64,000 bases of DNA from Candidatus Latescibacterota bacterium (GTDB lineage: Bacteria; Latescibacterota; UBA2968; UBA8231): contig JAJDUT010000087.1 in assembly GCA_022826515.1 (NCBI GenBank), positions 1 through 64,000 on the forward strand. The letters are read 5' to 3'. The notes under the pieces were generated by a model. The model worked only from the letters and a program-made list of their open reading frames with translations. It was not told the DNA's origin and did no database searches. Below are positions 43,255 to 52,548 of this stretch, in pieces; the first letter of the stretch is position 1, and every line of letters begins with the position of its first letter. A program made the translations under genes and the position numbers.

Positions 43255-46092
43255 ATGACGCCTGAAGAATTCATAGCCAAGTGGCGCGCAGCTCAGCTCA
43301 AGGAGCGTTCTGCCGCGCAAGAGCACTTTATCGACTTGTGCCGGTTGCTCGACGAGCCAACGCCGGCTGAGGCCGACCCTACGGGCGATGCGTATTGTTT
43401 TGAGCGCGGCGCGAGCCAGGAGGGTGGAGGTGATGGCTGGGCCGATGTGTGGAAGCGGCATCATTTTGCGTGGGAATACAAGGGCAAGCGCGCCAACTTG
43501 GATGCTGCTTTTACGCAGCTTCGGCAGTATGCGCTCGCGCTGGAGAATCCACCGCTCTTGATCGCGTCGGATATGGCACAATTTCGCATTCGCACGAATT
43601 GGACGAATAGCGTCAGCGAGACCTACGAGATCGGGCTGGAGGAATTGGTTGATGCTGAGAAGCGCGACCTGCTCAAATGGGTTTTTTCGGAACCGGAGCG
43701 GCTGCGGCCTGGGCTAACGCGGCAAGTACTTACCGAACGGGCGGCTGCGTCTTTTGCTCAGTTGGCGCAAGGGTTGCGCGAGCGTGGGCACGATCCGCAG
43801 GCTGTGGCACATTTTGTCAATCGCCTCGTGTTCTGCATGTTCGCCGAAGACGTGGGCTTGCTGCCCAATGCGATGTTTACGCGGATGTTGGAACGCACAC
43901 TTGAGCAGCCTGAGAAATTCGCCGAATATGCGCGGAGTCTGTTTCAGGCGATGGCTGAGGGCGGCGATGTGGGCTTTGAGCCGGTCGCTTGGTTCAATGG
44001 CGGCTTGTTTGACGATGATGTAGCTCTGCCGCTGGAGAGGGAAGAGATTGCCGCGGCGTTGGCGGCAGCGGCTCTCGATTGGGCGGAGATCGATCCTTCC
44101 ATCCTTGGCACTTTGTTTGAGCGTGGGTTAGACCCGGCTAAGCGGGCGCAGTTGGGGGCGCATTACACGGACCGCGACAAAATTATGCTGCTCGTCGAGC
44201 CGGTGGTGATTCGTCCGTGGCTGGCCGAGTGGGCGGAGGTGAAGGATGAGATCGCCGCTATGGTGGAACGGGCGAAGGCCGCGAGGACACCGGCTGTTCG
44301 CACTCGACGCCTTGCAGAGGCCGAGCGTCGGTTGCGCGCGTTTCTACAACGGCTGCGCGGGTTTACTGTACTCGACCCAGCCTGTGGTTCGGGGAATTTC
44401 CTATACATTGCCTTGCAGTCGCTCAAGGATTTGGAGCAGCGGGTGCAGTTGGAAGCCGAGGTACTTGGCTTTCAGCGCGAGTTTCCGGAGATTGGACCGG
44501 CCAACGTTAAGGGAATTGAGATCAATCCGTATGCGGCGGAACTGGCTCGTGTTTCCGTGTGGATTGGGGAGATTCAGTGGATGCGGCGGAATGGGCATGG
44601 CGAGGCGCGCGATCCGATCTTGAAGCCGTTGGATACGATTGAATGCCGCGATGCGATTGTTGGGGAGAATGGAGAGGAACCGGAGTGGCCGGAGGCGGAT
44701 GTGGTGATTGGGAATCCGCCGTTTTTGGGAGGAAAACTGCTCAACGCCAATCTTGGCGAAGACTATGTTTCGAGCATTTTCACGGTATATGAGGGCCGCG
44801 TACCAGCGGAGGCCGATCTCGTCTGCTACTGGTTTGTGAAGGCCGGCGAGCACATAGGATCGGGCAAGGCAAAGCGCGCTGGCCTCGTTTCGACCAACTC
44901 CATTCGCGGCGGGGCGAATCGGCGGGCGTTGCAGACCGCGACTGAGGACCGGCCGATCTTTGAGGCATGGAGTGATGAGCCGTGGATGATTGACGGGACT
45001 GCGGTGCGCGTCTCTTTGGTGTGCTTCTCACGACCTGATGATGGAGTGGAACTGGAACGGCGGCTCAATGGCCAGTTTGTGGATGCGGTCCATTCTGATC
45101 TGACGGGGAACGTTGATTTGACCAAGGCGCAACGGTTATGCCGGAACATCGGCGTTGCGTTCATGGGCGACACTAAGGGCGGCCCCTTCAATGTGCCCGG
45201 AGAGCAGGCACGGGAATGGCTCCGCAAGCCTGCGAATCCGAATGGACGGCCTAATTCCGACGTTCTCAAGCCGTGGGTAAATGGCATGGATTTGACCCGC
45301 CGACCGGCTGGCAAATGGATCGTCGATTTTGGCTGGAGCATGACGCAAGAGGAAGCAGCGCTCTACGAGGCACCGTTTCAACACGCAAAAGAGCATGTTT
45401 ATCCGATGCGGAAATGTAATCGTCGGGAAGCCTACCGCATCCATTGGTGGCGGCATGTTGAGCCGAGGCCGGGGATGTGGGATGCGCTCGACGGCCTATC
45501 GCGTCGTTACATCGCTACTCCTACCGTCGCCAAGCACCGCCTGTTCGCGTGGCTCGACGCCCGCATCTGCCCCGATCATCAACTAATCGTCATTGCCCGC
45601 GACGACGACACCACCTTCGGCATCCTGCACAGTCGGTTTCACGAAGCGTGGTCGCTGCGGCTTGGCACCAGCCTAGAGGATCGTCCGCGCTACACGCCGA
45701 CCACCACCTTCGAGACCTTCCCTTTTCCCGAAGGGCTGTCGCCCGACATTCCTGCTGCTAATTATGCAGACGATCCCCACGCCATAGCCATCGCCGAAGC
45801 AGCACGGCGACTAGTCGAACTGCGTGACCGCTGGCTAAATCCGCCTGAATGGGTGGAGCGAGTGGACGAGCCGGTGTCGGGCTATCCAAAGCGTCCGGTT
45901 CCGCGAGACGAAGCGATGGCAAAAGAGCTGAAGAAGCGGACGCTGACAAACCTCTATAATGCCCGCCCGCAATGGCTTGACGACGCGCACAAAGCTCTTG
46001 ATGCGGCAGTGGCGGCGGCGTATGGGTGGAGGGAGGATATTGGGGAGGACGAGGCGATGGGGGAGTTGTTGGGGAGGAATTTGGGGCGGTGA
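43255..46092 (+). CDS. MmeI-like (type IIL/IIG) bifunctional restriction-modification enzyme
   Basis: 945 residues from ATG 43255 (a TTG at 43240 would overlap the regulator). N-terminal nuclease: Asp64...Glu74-Tyr-Lys76, the D-(10)-ExK spacing recalled for MmeI. A helical connector follows, then a gamma-type N6-adenine methylase with DPACGSGNF (about 373) and NPPF (about 486), a target recognition region (about 640-800, with the GILHSRFHEAWSLRLGTSLED segment) and a short helical tail. One chain cuts and methylates. All motifs look intact. The upstream HigA-like gene shares the transcript; a 50-bp perfect-stem hairpin follows the stop. Confidence 0.88.
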   Translation: MTPEEFIAKWRAAQLKERSAAQEHFIDLCRLLDEPTPAEADPTGDAYCFERGASQEGGGDGWADVWKRHHFAWEYKGKRANLDAAFTQLRQYALALENPPLLIASDMAQFRIRTNWTNSVSETYEIGLEELVDAEKRDLLKWVFSEPERLRPGLTRQVLTERAAASFAQLAQGLRERGHDPQAVAHFVNRLVFCMFAEDVGLLPNAMFTRMLERTLEQPEKFAEYARSLFQAMAEGGDVGFEPVAWFNGGLFDDDVALPLEREEIAAALAAAALDWAEIDPSILGTLFERGLDPAKRAQLGAHYTDRDKIMLLVEPVVIRPWLAEWAEVKDEIAAMVERAKAARTPAVRTRRLAEAERRLRAFLQRLRGFTVLDPACGSGNFLYIALQSLKDLEQRVQLEAEVLGFQREFPEIGPANVKGIEINPYAAELARVSVWIGEIQWMRRNGHGEARDPILKPLDTIECRDAIVGENGEEPEWPEADVVIGNPPFLGGKLLNANLGEDYVSSIFTVYEGRVPAEADLVCYWFVKAGEHIGSGKAKRAGLVSTNSIRGGANRRALQTATEDRPIFEAWSDEPWMIDGTAVRVSLVCFSRPDDGVELERRLNGQFVDAVHSDLTGNVDLTKAQRLCRNIGVAFMGDTKGGPFNVPGEQAREWLRKPANPNGRPNSDVLKPWVNGMDLTRRPAGKWIVDFGWSMTQEEAALYEAPFQHAKEHVYPMRKCNRREAYRIHWWRHVEPRPGMWDALDGLSRRYIATPTVAKHRLFAWLDARICPDHQLIVIARDDDTTFGILHSRFHEAWSLRLGTSLEDRPRYTPTTTFETFPFPEGLSPDIPAANYADDPHAIAIAEAARRLVELRDRWLNPPEWVERVDEPVSGYPKRPVPRDEAMAKELKKRTLTNLYNARPQWLDDAHKALDAAVAAAYGWREDIGEDEAMGELLGRNLGR

Positions 46093-46105
46093 GGGAATTT
46101 GCCGC

Positions 46106-46155
46106 TAAAACCCACGCCCTACATCGAGCATTGCGAATGTAGGGCGTGGGTTTTA
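46106..46155. terminator. 19-bp perfect-stem hairpin (terminator-like palindrome)
   Basis: Arms TAAAACCCACGCCCTACAT (46106-46124) and its exact complement (46137-46155) flank a 12-nt loop. It lies 14 bp after the MmeI-like stop. The stem ends in A/T runs on both sides, so it could terminate both this gene and the convergent 46220-46897 gene. Its perfection also fits a dispersed palindromic element. Confidence 0.7.
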
Positions 46156-46219
46156 AAAACGGGTTGGATGCTTGGGCTTGCGAAGCGAGGTGCTGATCCT
46201 TATGAAAATCCAACCAAAC

Positions 46220-46897
46220 TCATCCATTTTCTATATGCGGCCTCACCAATTGAAGAAAACGATCCCCCCTCTCAGTCGTTTGTTTTGATCCCAAGCTACT
46301 CCCCCCCATATGAGTGTTCAAATCAGCATTTTCCACTAGATTTATCTCTTGAAGATTGCCCCAAAGACGTTTAATAAAAGAATTTTCAAGAGTAGAAAGA
46401 ACCTCATCTTCTTGTAATAAAGGCATTCGGGATCCCATAACTGTACTTGAAGTATCTCTTTCTATACTAAAAAATACCAATAGACGTATATGGTACTCAT
46501 TGCAAACATTTTCCAAAAAAAGAAGAAAGTCGCTTATCTCAATATCAGAAGAATCATAACGGCCAAGAGCTATTTTCACAGCACATTCAATCAAAGAATC
46601 TTGATGGTCTTTACTGCCCTCCTTCATATAAATTTGATACAAGCGCCAAAAATGAGCTACATCCGACTCATTTTGAAGCGAACAAGAAATTTCTTCTTCT
46701 AAAGCACTCAGCCGAGATTGGATACCTGTGAAGAATCGCTCTTGTTTCTCTTCTAATGGCCTTTTCAATAAAATTCTCAAAGGTTCTGTGACCAAAGGCA
46801 TCCCTGAGATGCCACCTAAGACAGCCAAACCAGCGTCTGCTACTTTGGACGCACGACTGCCTTTAGGATAATCCCTTTCCTCTTGATTATCACACAT
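46220..46897 (-). CDS. AT-rich helical protein of unknown function in a defence island
   Basis: 225 residues, markedly lower in GC than all neighbours. Residues about 20-45 form a hydrophobic hairpin-like segment (GLAVLGGISGMPLVTEPLRILL), then a charged helix (RPLEEKQERFFTGIQSRLSALEEE), then the pattern NESDVAHFWRLYQIYMKEG...DSLIECAVKIAL and HIRLLVFF. I recall uncharacterised proteins with the same order (hydrophobic GG segment, PPLEKRREEW-type helix, HLRLL), but cannot name a family. Location beside an R-M enzyme and foreign composition suggest a mobile or defence-associated gene. Confidence 0.6.
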   Translation of the reverse strand: MCDNQEERDYPKGSRASKVADAGLAVLGGISGMPLVTEPLRILLKRPLEEKQERFFTGIQSRLSALEEEISCSLQNESDVAHFWRLYQIYMKEGSKDHQDSLIECAVKIALGRYDSSDIEISDFLLFLENVCNEYHIRLLVFFSIERDTSSTVMGSRMPLLQEDEVLSTLENSFIKRLWGNLQEINLVENADLNTHMGGSSLGSKQTTERGDRFLQLVRPHIENG

Positions 46898-47019
46898 TGT
46901 ATCCTCCGATAAAAAAATTGAGTATAAAATCGTTTAGAAAAATAAATAAGACTCTCCGGTCTCTTGTGCAATCAAAGCTAGGATACGCCCATAACCGCTG
47001 CAAGCCCTTCTCTCCAGAG

Positions 47020-48483
47020 TCAGCTCGCCGCACGCAACGTGTATGAATACAGCTTGTCCTCCGGCAAGAAGCTAAACTGGAGCGCGACCATTTTGCCGGT
47101 CAACGAGCGCACGTCGCCCGAACCACGCCAGCGCACGGGCATATCTAGAGCGTCGTCAACGATGGGTTCGCAATCCTCTGCGCCAAAGCCGGCGAACGCC
47201 CGTCCGGTTTCATCCTGAAGCTGCACCTTCAAGCCGCCCGTCGGCGATTGCACGTTGACCCGCACTTCAGCCGCATTCCAGTGATGCGGCCGGGTGACGA
47301 GCGTCCCTTCCATAAAGCCGACTGTTTCGACCGAGACAAATCCATCGAGCCGCAAGGTCGCCAAGCCAAAGCTCGGCATACCGGGAATCCCGTGGCGCGT
47401 GCTTTCGCCGGTGTACATGAAATAGAGCTGGTCGTCGCCGATGGCCGGGTATTCGCAATACACGCCGCCCCAATCAAAAGCCCCGGCCTCGCCGCGCGGA
47501 ATAAAGGGTGCGTCCCAGTGCTCCCAGCGCACGGAATCGCGGCTGAAGGCCAGATGGCTCTCGGTTAGCCCGTCGTTGCGTGCGGGATCGAACTTGCGCC
47601 GTAAGTCGGCGTAATACGCGCCGAGCATGCCGAAATACAGGTCGGCGTATGTTTGGTTGATAATCGGCCCTTGCATGTGGTAAAACTCTAGTCCAGGCGT
47701 GTCGCTGAGGCGGCTTTCCAACACCGGCCAGTTGTCGCTCCAGTTGATAAAATCGCTGCTGTCGCGACGGCCAATCTGACGAGTCTTCCACGGGGAGCCG
47801 CGTTGCCCGTAGAGGATGTAGCGGGCGTCCGGGTCGATGGGGCCAGAGGGCACTTCGTCCAAGTACGCTAAGACGCCGAAGAGACGGGCGACGTGGTGTT
47901 CTTCCCGAGGGTAGGAGTGCCAGTGCAGGCCGTCGGCCGAGTGCGCGTGCAAGCGCAGCCTTTGGTCTGGGGCCAAGCCGCCGCCGACAGCGTCCTCATC
48001 GGCTTGGTCGAGGTAAATCATCTTGAAGCGCTGTTGCGGGTCGTCGGCAAACGGGTCGTCGACTAGGTGGCTCAAAAAGGTCCGGCCCGGTGGGCGCATC
48101 GAAGGCAGGCAAATGTTGTTGCCCGGATAGCGCTCGCATTCGACGATGTCGAGGGCAGGCCGCTCCCAGTGAACTCCGTCGGCCGACTCGGCGTAACAGA
48201 TGTGTGATTCATGGACATTTTTGGGCGGATTGTCTCGCACCAGCACCCGCGTACCAAGGACAGTATCGGCCTGCGCCGTGTACCACAGGCGAAAGCGCTG
48301 GCGGTCGCGGTCGTACAAGACCTTGCCGAGGTGAATCCCCTTTTGCTCCCACGGCCGCTCGGCCTGCATGACCGGCTGTGGATGCTTTTGCGGCTGGTTG
48401 AGCACCCGCTTGGCCGCGGTAAGCGTTTCAATGCGATGCTCGTCCACGAATAAATGCTTGCCGGGAAATAATTCGACGCGCAT
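47020..48483 (-). CDS. five-bladed propeller glycosidase-like protein (GH32/43/130-type fold)
   Basis: 487 residues, no signal peptide. Repeated blade motifs end in FRLWYTA, ESADGVHWERP, DGLHWHSY, DSSDFINWSDNW and SRDSVRWEHW, typical of furanosidase or phosphorylase-type propellers. A C-terminal beta sandwich (about 400-487, VRVNVQSPTGGLKVQL...YSYTLRA) resembles the GH32 C-terminal module. A catalytic pair cannot be assigned with confidence, so it may be an enzyme or a sugar-binding relative. It is divergent from DUF6785 copy 3, which may import its product. Confidence 0.65.
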   Translation of the reverse strand: MRVELFPGKHLFVDEHRIETLTAAKRVLNQPQKHPQPVMQAERPWEQKGIHLGKVLYDRDRQRFRLWYTAQADTVLGTRVLVRDNPPKNVHESHICYAESADGVHWERPALDIVECERYPGNNICLPSMRPPGRTFLSHLVDDPFADDPQQRFKMIYLDQADEDAVGGGLAPDQRLRLHAHSADGLHWHSYPREEHHVARLFGVLAYLDEVPSGPIDPDARYILYGQRGSPWKTRQIGRRDSSDFINWSDNWPVLESRLSDTPGLEFYHMQGPIINQTYADLYFGMLGAYYADLRRKFDPARNDGLTESHLAFSRDSVRWEHWDAPFIPRGEAGAFDWGGVYCEYPAIGDDQLYFMYTGESTRHGIPGMPSFGLATLRLDGFVSVETVGFMEGTLVTRPHHWNAAEVRVNVQSPTGGLKVQLQDETGRAFAGFGAEDCEPIVDDALDMPVRWRGSGDVRSLTGKMVALQFSFLPEDKLYSYTLRAAS

Positions 48484-48565
48484 ACAAGTTCCTTTCTACG
48501 TGATTTGCCACGTCGGACGGCCCCGCCCGTGGTTGTCCACTTTGCGGAGATGGCCTCTTTCTCCC

Positions 48566-48602
48566 AATCCTGTCCATCCTGCCCATCACATCCATCCTGG
48601 TC
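48566..48602 (+). repeat. short ATCCTGTCC-type tandem repeat
   Basis: Four imperfect 9-bp units (ATCCTGTCC, ATCCTGCCC, ATCACATCC, ATCCTGGTC) sit in the 174-bp space between the divergent propeller and DUF6785 genes. This is a common intergenic repeat type. Nothing else is recognisable in the space. Confidence 0.6.
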
Positions 48603-48657
48603 CCTTGACGATTGATGCACCGTCTCCTTTTTTGCCCTCCATTAATTTTGCCAAGAA

Positions 48658-50652
48658 GTGTACCCCGTGCAAAAGAAAATCCCCACCCATTACCTCGCCC
48701 ATCTCAGCGACCGCTACCTCGTGGAATTGCCCGGGTCCGGCCTGAGTTGGCGGTCTATGTTGCTCGGTCTGGGGCTGGTCGTTGCCATCAGCATTGGCAG
48801 CCCCTATTCGATATGGATGGTAGGCTCGTCGGAAATGACGTGGTCGTACTTTCCCATTGCCGTGGGCGCGCCGCTGTTTTTCCTGGTCTTGGGCAATGCG
48901 CTGCTCAAACGCGCCCTTAGCGCGACCGAGTTGATTACCATCATCATCATGGGGCTGGTCGCCAGCGGCATGCCCATCTTCATGGTCGGCCTGATCCTCA
49001 GCATCATCTCCAAGCCCCATTACGGCGCACTCCCGACCAACCAGTGGGCTGAATACGTCCATCCCTATCTGCCGGATTGGGCCATCCCAGACCCAGCGCA
49101 CGACGCCATGCGCTTTTTCTACGAGGGCTTGCCGAGCAAAGACTTGGCCATTCCGTGGGGAGCGTGGGCCGCGCCGCTGCTGTGGTGGCTGCTGCTGGTG
49201 CTGGCCATATACTTTGTCGGCCTGTGCTCGGTGGTGGTACTGCGTCGCCATTGGATGGAGCGCGAGCGGCTGGCCTTCCCCCTGACCGAAGTGGCCTTGA
49301 TGCTGACTGAAGAGGCCCCGGGATCGGTGTTGCCGCCCACGCTCAAAACCCGGGTCTTTTGGATCGGCTTTGCCGTTCCCTTCGGCCTGATCGCCTTCAA
49401 TGTTCCCAGCTACTTTCATCCCGGCTTGGCGCAAGTGCCCGTCTTTCAGGAATGGGCCTTTTCCCTCATTCCCCAAGCGCCGCCCATCAACCTAGTGATG
49501 TACTTCCCCGTCTTGGGGTTTATGTATCTGGCTCCGCTGGCCATTTCGTTCAGCGTCTGGTTTTTCCATCTGCTCTACTTGGTGCAACTGGGCCTGATCA
49601 CCGAAATGGGTCTTTTCAATTTGCGCGCCGACCCATTTGTGTACGGCGGGACGCCCTTGTCGTGGCAGTCTTGGGGGGCCTTTGTGGCGATGGTGGGGTG
49701 GAGCTTGTGGATGGCGCGGAGTCATCTCGCGGCCGTGTGGCGCACTGCGTTGGGTCGCGCCGGGCAGATCGACGACAGCGACGAGATGATTTCCTATCGG
49801 GTCGCCGTGGGCGGCGGGTTGGCCGGGCTGTGTTTTATCCTTGGCTGGCTGTGGCGCAGCGGCTTGGACCTGCACTTGGCGGCCTTCTATTTGGCGGCCG
49901 CGCTGACGATCTTTTTGGGCATTACGCGGCTGGTGGTGCAAGCGGGTCTGCACTATTTGACGACGCCCATGAGTGCCCAAGGCATGGTCGTGGCTGCGGC
50001 TGGCTCGGCCTTGGGGCCGCAGAACTTGGTCGCGCTGGCGCTTACTTTCGCGTGGTGCAGCGATGTGCAATCCACCTTTATGCCGTCGGCAGCCAACGCG
50101 CTCAAGCTGCACGATTACTACACGCATCGACGCAGCGGCGGGCTGGCCTTGGCCATTGGTTTGGCGGTGGTGGTCAGCTTTGTCGCGACCACCAGCTTTA
50201 TGATCTACTTGTGTTACGATTACGGGGCGAGCAATCTGCGCTCGTGGTTTTTCAATGCGGCTGGGGGTGCAGGAGGCCGAGCGTTCGACTGGGTCGCCGA
50301 GCAGACGCGCAACCCCGCGCCCGTTGATTGGGACAAGCTCGGCTTGGCCGGTAGTGGGGTGGTGGGCTATTTGGTGTTGGCGTTTTTGCACTACCGAATT
50401 GCGTGGTGGCCTCTGCATCCGGTTGGGCTAGCGGTAGCTTCGACCTGGATGGTCAAGCGGATTGTGTTCTCGGTCTTTTTGGCGTGGGCCTGCAAGGCGT
50501 TGATCTTGCGTCTCGGCGGCGTGGCGCTCTACCAGCGGCTCAAGCCGCTGTTCATTGGGCTGGTGGTGGGGTTTTTCTGCGGGGTTTTTCTGTCGTTTGT
50601 GCTCGACTGGGGCTGGTTTAAGGGTGCGGGGCATCCGATTCTGCACGGGTGA
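48658..50652 (+). CDS. DUF6785/DUF6784-type polytopic membrane protein, copy 3
   Basis: 664 residues from GTG 48658 (GTG 48667 is an alternative). It keeps the family order: YGALPTNQWAEYVHPYL in place of YYATPEN, FYEGLPSKDLAIPWGAW, an LRRHWMERERLAFPL loop, RLVVQAGLHYLTTPMSAQG, WWPLHPVG and LRLGGVALYQRLKP. About a dozen membrane spans. The PhyH-family dioxygenase gene follows 49 bp downstream and a glycosidase-like gene is divergent. Compared with copies 1 and 2 the YYATPEN motif is the most altered, so substrate may differ. Confidence 0.75.
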   Translation: MYPVQKKIPTHYLAHLSDRYLVELPGSGLSWRSMLLGLGLVVAISIGSPYSIWMVGSSEMTWSYFPIAVGAPLFFLVLGNALLKRALSATELITIIIMGLVASGMPIFMVGLILSIISKPHYGALPTNQWAEYVHPYLPDWAIPDPAHDAMRFFYEGLPSKDLAIPWGAWAAPLLWWLLLVLAIYFVGLCSVVVLRRHWMERERLAFPLTEVALMLTEEAPGSVLPPTLKTRVFWIGFAVPFGLIAFNVPSYFHPGLAQVPVFQEWAFSLIPQAPPINLVMYFPVLGFMYLAPLAISFSVWFFHLLYLVQLGLITEMGLFNLRADPFVYGGTPLSWQSWGAFVAMVGWSLWMARSHLAAVWRTALGRAGQIDDSDEMISYRVAVGGGLAGLCFILGWLWRSGLDLHLAAFYLAAALTIFLGITRLVVQAGLHYLTTPMSAQGMVVAAAGSALGPQNLVALALTFAWCSDVQSTFMPSAANALKLHDYYTHRRSGGLALAIGLAVVVSFVATTSFMIYLCYDYGASNLRSWFFNAAGGAGGRAFDWVAEQTRNPAPVDWDKLGLAGSGVVGYLVLAFLHYRIAWWPLHPVGLAVASTWMVKRIVFSVFLAWACKALILRLGGVALYQRLKPLFIGLVVGFFCGVFLSFVLDWGWFKGAGHPILHG

Positions 50653-50701
50653 GTGGATTGCCGTATATTGAAATCGCCACTACGAGGAAAGGTATTCGCC
50701 G

Positions 50702-51484
50702 ATGAGCATTTCCCACCCCCTGTACGTGACCGCTGAGGACGTGCAGTTCTATCGCGATCACGGTTATTTCGTCTATCAACAGCCGCTCTTTCCCGTTGAA
50801 AAGTTCCAGCGCTTGCAGGGCTTCTTCGCCGACTTGTTGGCCGATTTGCCTGCGGGGAAACGACCCGAAGCTATGGACGTGCCGCACTTTGCCCATCCTG
50901 AGCTTTTCGAGTGGCTGCTCGCCGACGAGGTACTCGATTTTGTCGAGGCGTTTATCGGCCCAGACATCGTCTTGTGGTCGAGCCACTTTATCAGCAAGCC
51001 ACCCGGCGACGGCAAGCGCGTGCCTTGGCACGAGGACTCGGCGTATTGGAATGAGCGGCTCAGCGAACACGAGGTGCTGACCGTGTGGCTGGCCATCGAT
51101 GACTCGACGCGAGAAAACGGCTGTATGCGGGTGGTCGCCGATTCGCACCGACACGGCTTTTCCGACTACGTGGAGGTTGATCGCAATACCCACGTCTTTG
51201 GACGGGAGATCGTGGCTGAGCAAGTTGACATGTCGCGGGTCGTCGATTTGGAGGTCCGAGAGGGCCAATGCCACATCCATCACTCCAAAATGATTCACGG
51301 CTCCAACCCCAACACTAGTGCCAAGCGGCGCTGCGGCTACACCATGCGCTACATGCCGGCGACGGTGAAAGTGCGGAGTACGGGGCCGCAGGCAACGCAC
51401 GCGGTGTATCTGGCGCGGGGCCGAGATCGGGCTGGCAACGAGTACGGCGAGCCGTGGGTGCCGTTTGCGCCGGGCATTCGCTAG
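50702..51484 (+). CDS. phytanoyl-CoA dioxygenase family (PhyH) Fe(II)/2-oxoglutarate enzyme
   Basis: 260 residues, ATG 6 bp after GAGGAAAGG. The iron triad is visible: His110 and Asp112 (WHED) and distal His199 (IHGSNPN), with Arg209 for 2-oxoglutarate. The N-terminus TAEDVQFYRDHGYFVYQQPLF is typical of the superfamily. Substrates in this group range from fatty acyl-CoA to ectoine and small natural products, so the substrate cannot be given. It follows DUF6785 copy 3 and probably shares its transcript. Confidence 0.88.
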   Translation: MSISHPLYVTAEDVQFYRDHGYFVYQQPLFPVEKFQRLQGFFADLLADLPAGKRPEAMDVPHFAHPELFEWLLADEVLDFVEAFIGPDIVLWSSHFISKPPGDGKRVPWHEDSAYWNERLSEHEVLTVWLAIDDSTRENGCMRVVADSHRHGFSDYVEVDRNTHVFGREIVAEQVDMSRVVDLEVREGQCHIHHSKMIHGSNPNTSAKRRCGYTMRYMPATVKVRSTGPQATHAVYLARGRDRAGNEYGEPWVPFAPGIR

Positions 51485-51531
51485 GGAGCGAAGTTTAATT
51501 TATTATCTCAAATTAGGAGGTTATTTGAGAT

Positions 51532-52548
51532 ATGGAACTATTTCACAAAACTGACTTAGGAAAAATCTACTTAGGCGATGCTCTCGATCTCATGGTAGGT
51601 ATCGAGGATAAAAGCGTCAATCTGATTATGACGTCCCCGCCGTTTGGATTGGTTCGCAAAAAAGACTACGGCAATGTCGATGCGGATCAATACCTCGATT
51701 GGTTTCGACCATTTGCCAAAGAATTTATACGCATCCTTAAGGACAATGGTTCTCTAGTCATTGATATTGGTGGCGCTTGGATCCCGGGGCAGCCAACTCG
51801 CTCACTTTATCACTATGAGCTTTTGATTATGCTTTGCCGGGAATTTGATTTTCATCTCGCCCAAGAATTCTTCTGGTGGAATCCATCAAAATTGCCTACA
51901 CCAGCCGAGTGGGTGAACATACGGCGAGTTCGAGTTAAAGATGCGGTTAATTGCGTCTGGTGGCTTTCGCCGACCCCTTGGCCGAAAGCTAGTAATCGCC
52001 GAGTCCTAGTTCCATATAGCAATTCAATGAAGGGATTGCTCAAAAGTGGATATAAAGCCAAGCTGAGGCCGAGTGGGCACGATATTAGTGAGAAATTTAA
52101 CGTTGATAACGGTGCTTCTATTCCGCCCAATCTCATCGCAATTCCCAATACAGAGAGCAATTCCAATTACTTACGACTTTGCAAGGAGTACGATATAAAG
52201 CCGCATCCCGCTCGATTTCCTGCTGAATTGCCCGAGTACTTTGTTAGGATGCTCACCGACAAGGGAGACTTGGTGTTCGATCCCTTGGCTGGTTCTTGTG
52301 TAACGGGAGAAGTTGCCGAGCGATTGAAGCGTAAATGGCTCTGTTGTGACCTCGTCAAAGAATATCTTGAAGGCAGTCTTTTTAGGTTTGAGACCAAACC
52401 TAAAGGTAAGAAGAAAGTGCCTTCTTATAGCCTTTGCCATCCTGCTGCCATGTGGAATGGGACTGATAGTGAAGAAGTCCTATCGGACGATGGGGGCAAG
52501 AAAAGACCTAAAAAACGGCCATACTGTTTTGATGGGGTATCACGCTGA
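51532..52548 (+). CDS. N4-cytosine-type DNA methyltransferase (beta class)
   Basis: 338 residues; ATG after AGGAGG. TSPPF at 34-38 followed by GLVRKKDYGNVD, IDIGGAWIPGQPTRSLYHYE and WWNPSKLPTPAEWVNIRRVRVKDA are hallmarks of m4C methylases of the PvuII type (family recollection). Motif I near residue 243 reads DPLAGSCVTG instead of DPFAGSGTT, a deviation that may weaken SAM binding. Local composition is AT-rich. The following HNH nuclease frame overlaps its 3' end, with signs of a deletion at the join. Confidence 0.85.
   Translation: MELFHKTDLGKIYLGDALDLMVGIEDKSVNLIMTSPPFGLVRKKDYGNVDADQYLDWFRPFAKEFIRILKDNGSLVIDIGGAWIPGQPTRSLYHYELLIMLCREFDFHLAQEFFWWNPSKLPTPAEWVNIRRVRVKDAVNCVWWLSPTPWPKASNRRVLVPYSNSMKGLLKSGYKAKLRPSGHDISEKFNVDNGASIPPNLIAIPNTESNSNYLRLCKEYDIKPHPARFPAELPEYFVRMLTDKGDLVFDPLAGSCVTGEVAERLKRKWLCCDLVKEYLEGSLFRFETKPKGKKKVPSYSLCHPAAMWNGTDSEEVLSDDGGKKRPKKRPYCFDGVSR

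Noticed and set aside
46099..46374. Open frame across the 46106-46155 hairpin
   Set aside because: Its first part is only the palindrome translated and the rest is antisense to the AT-rich 46220-46897 gene.
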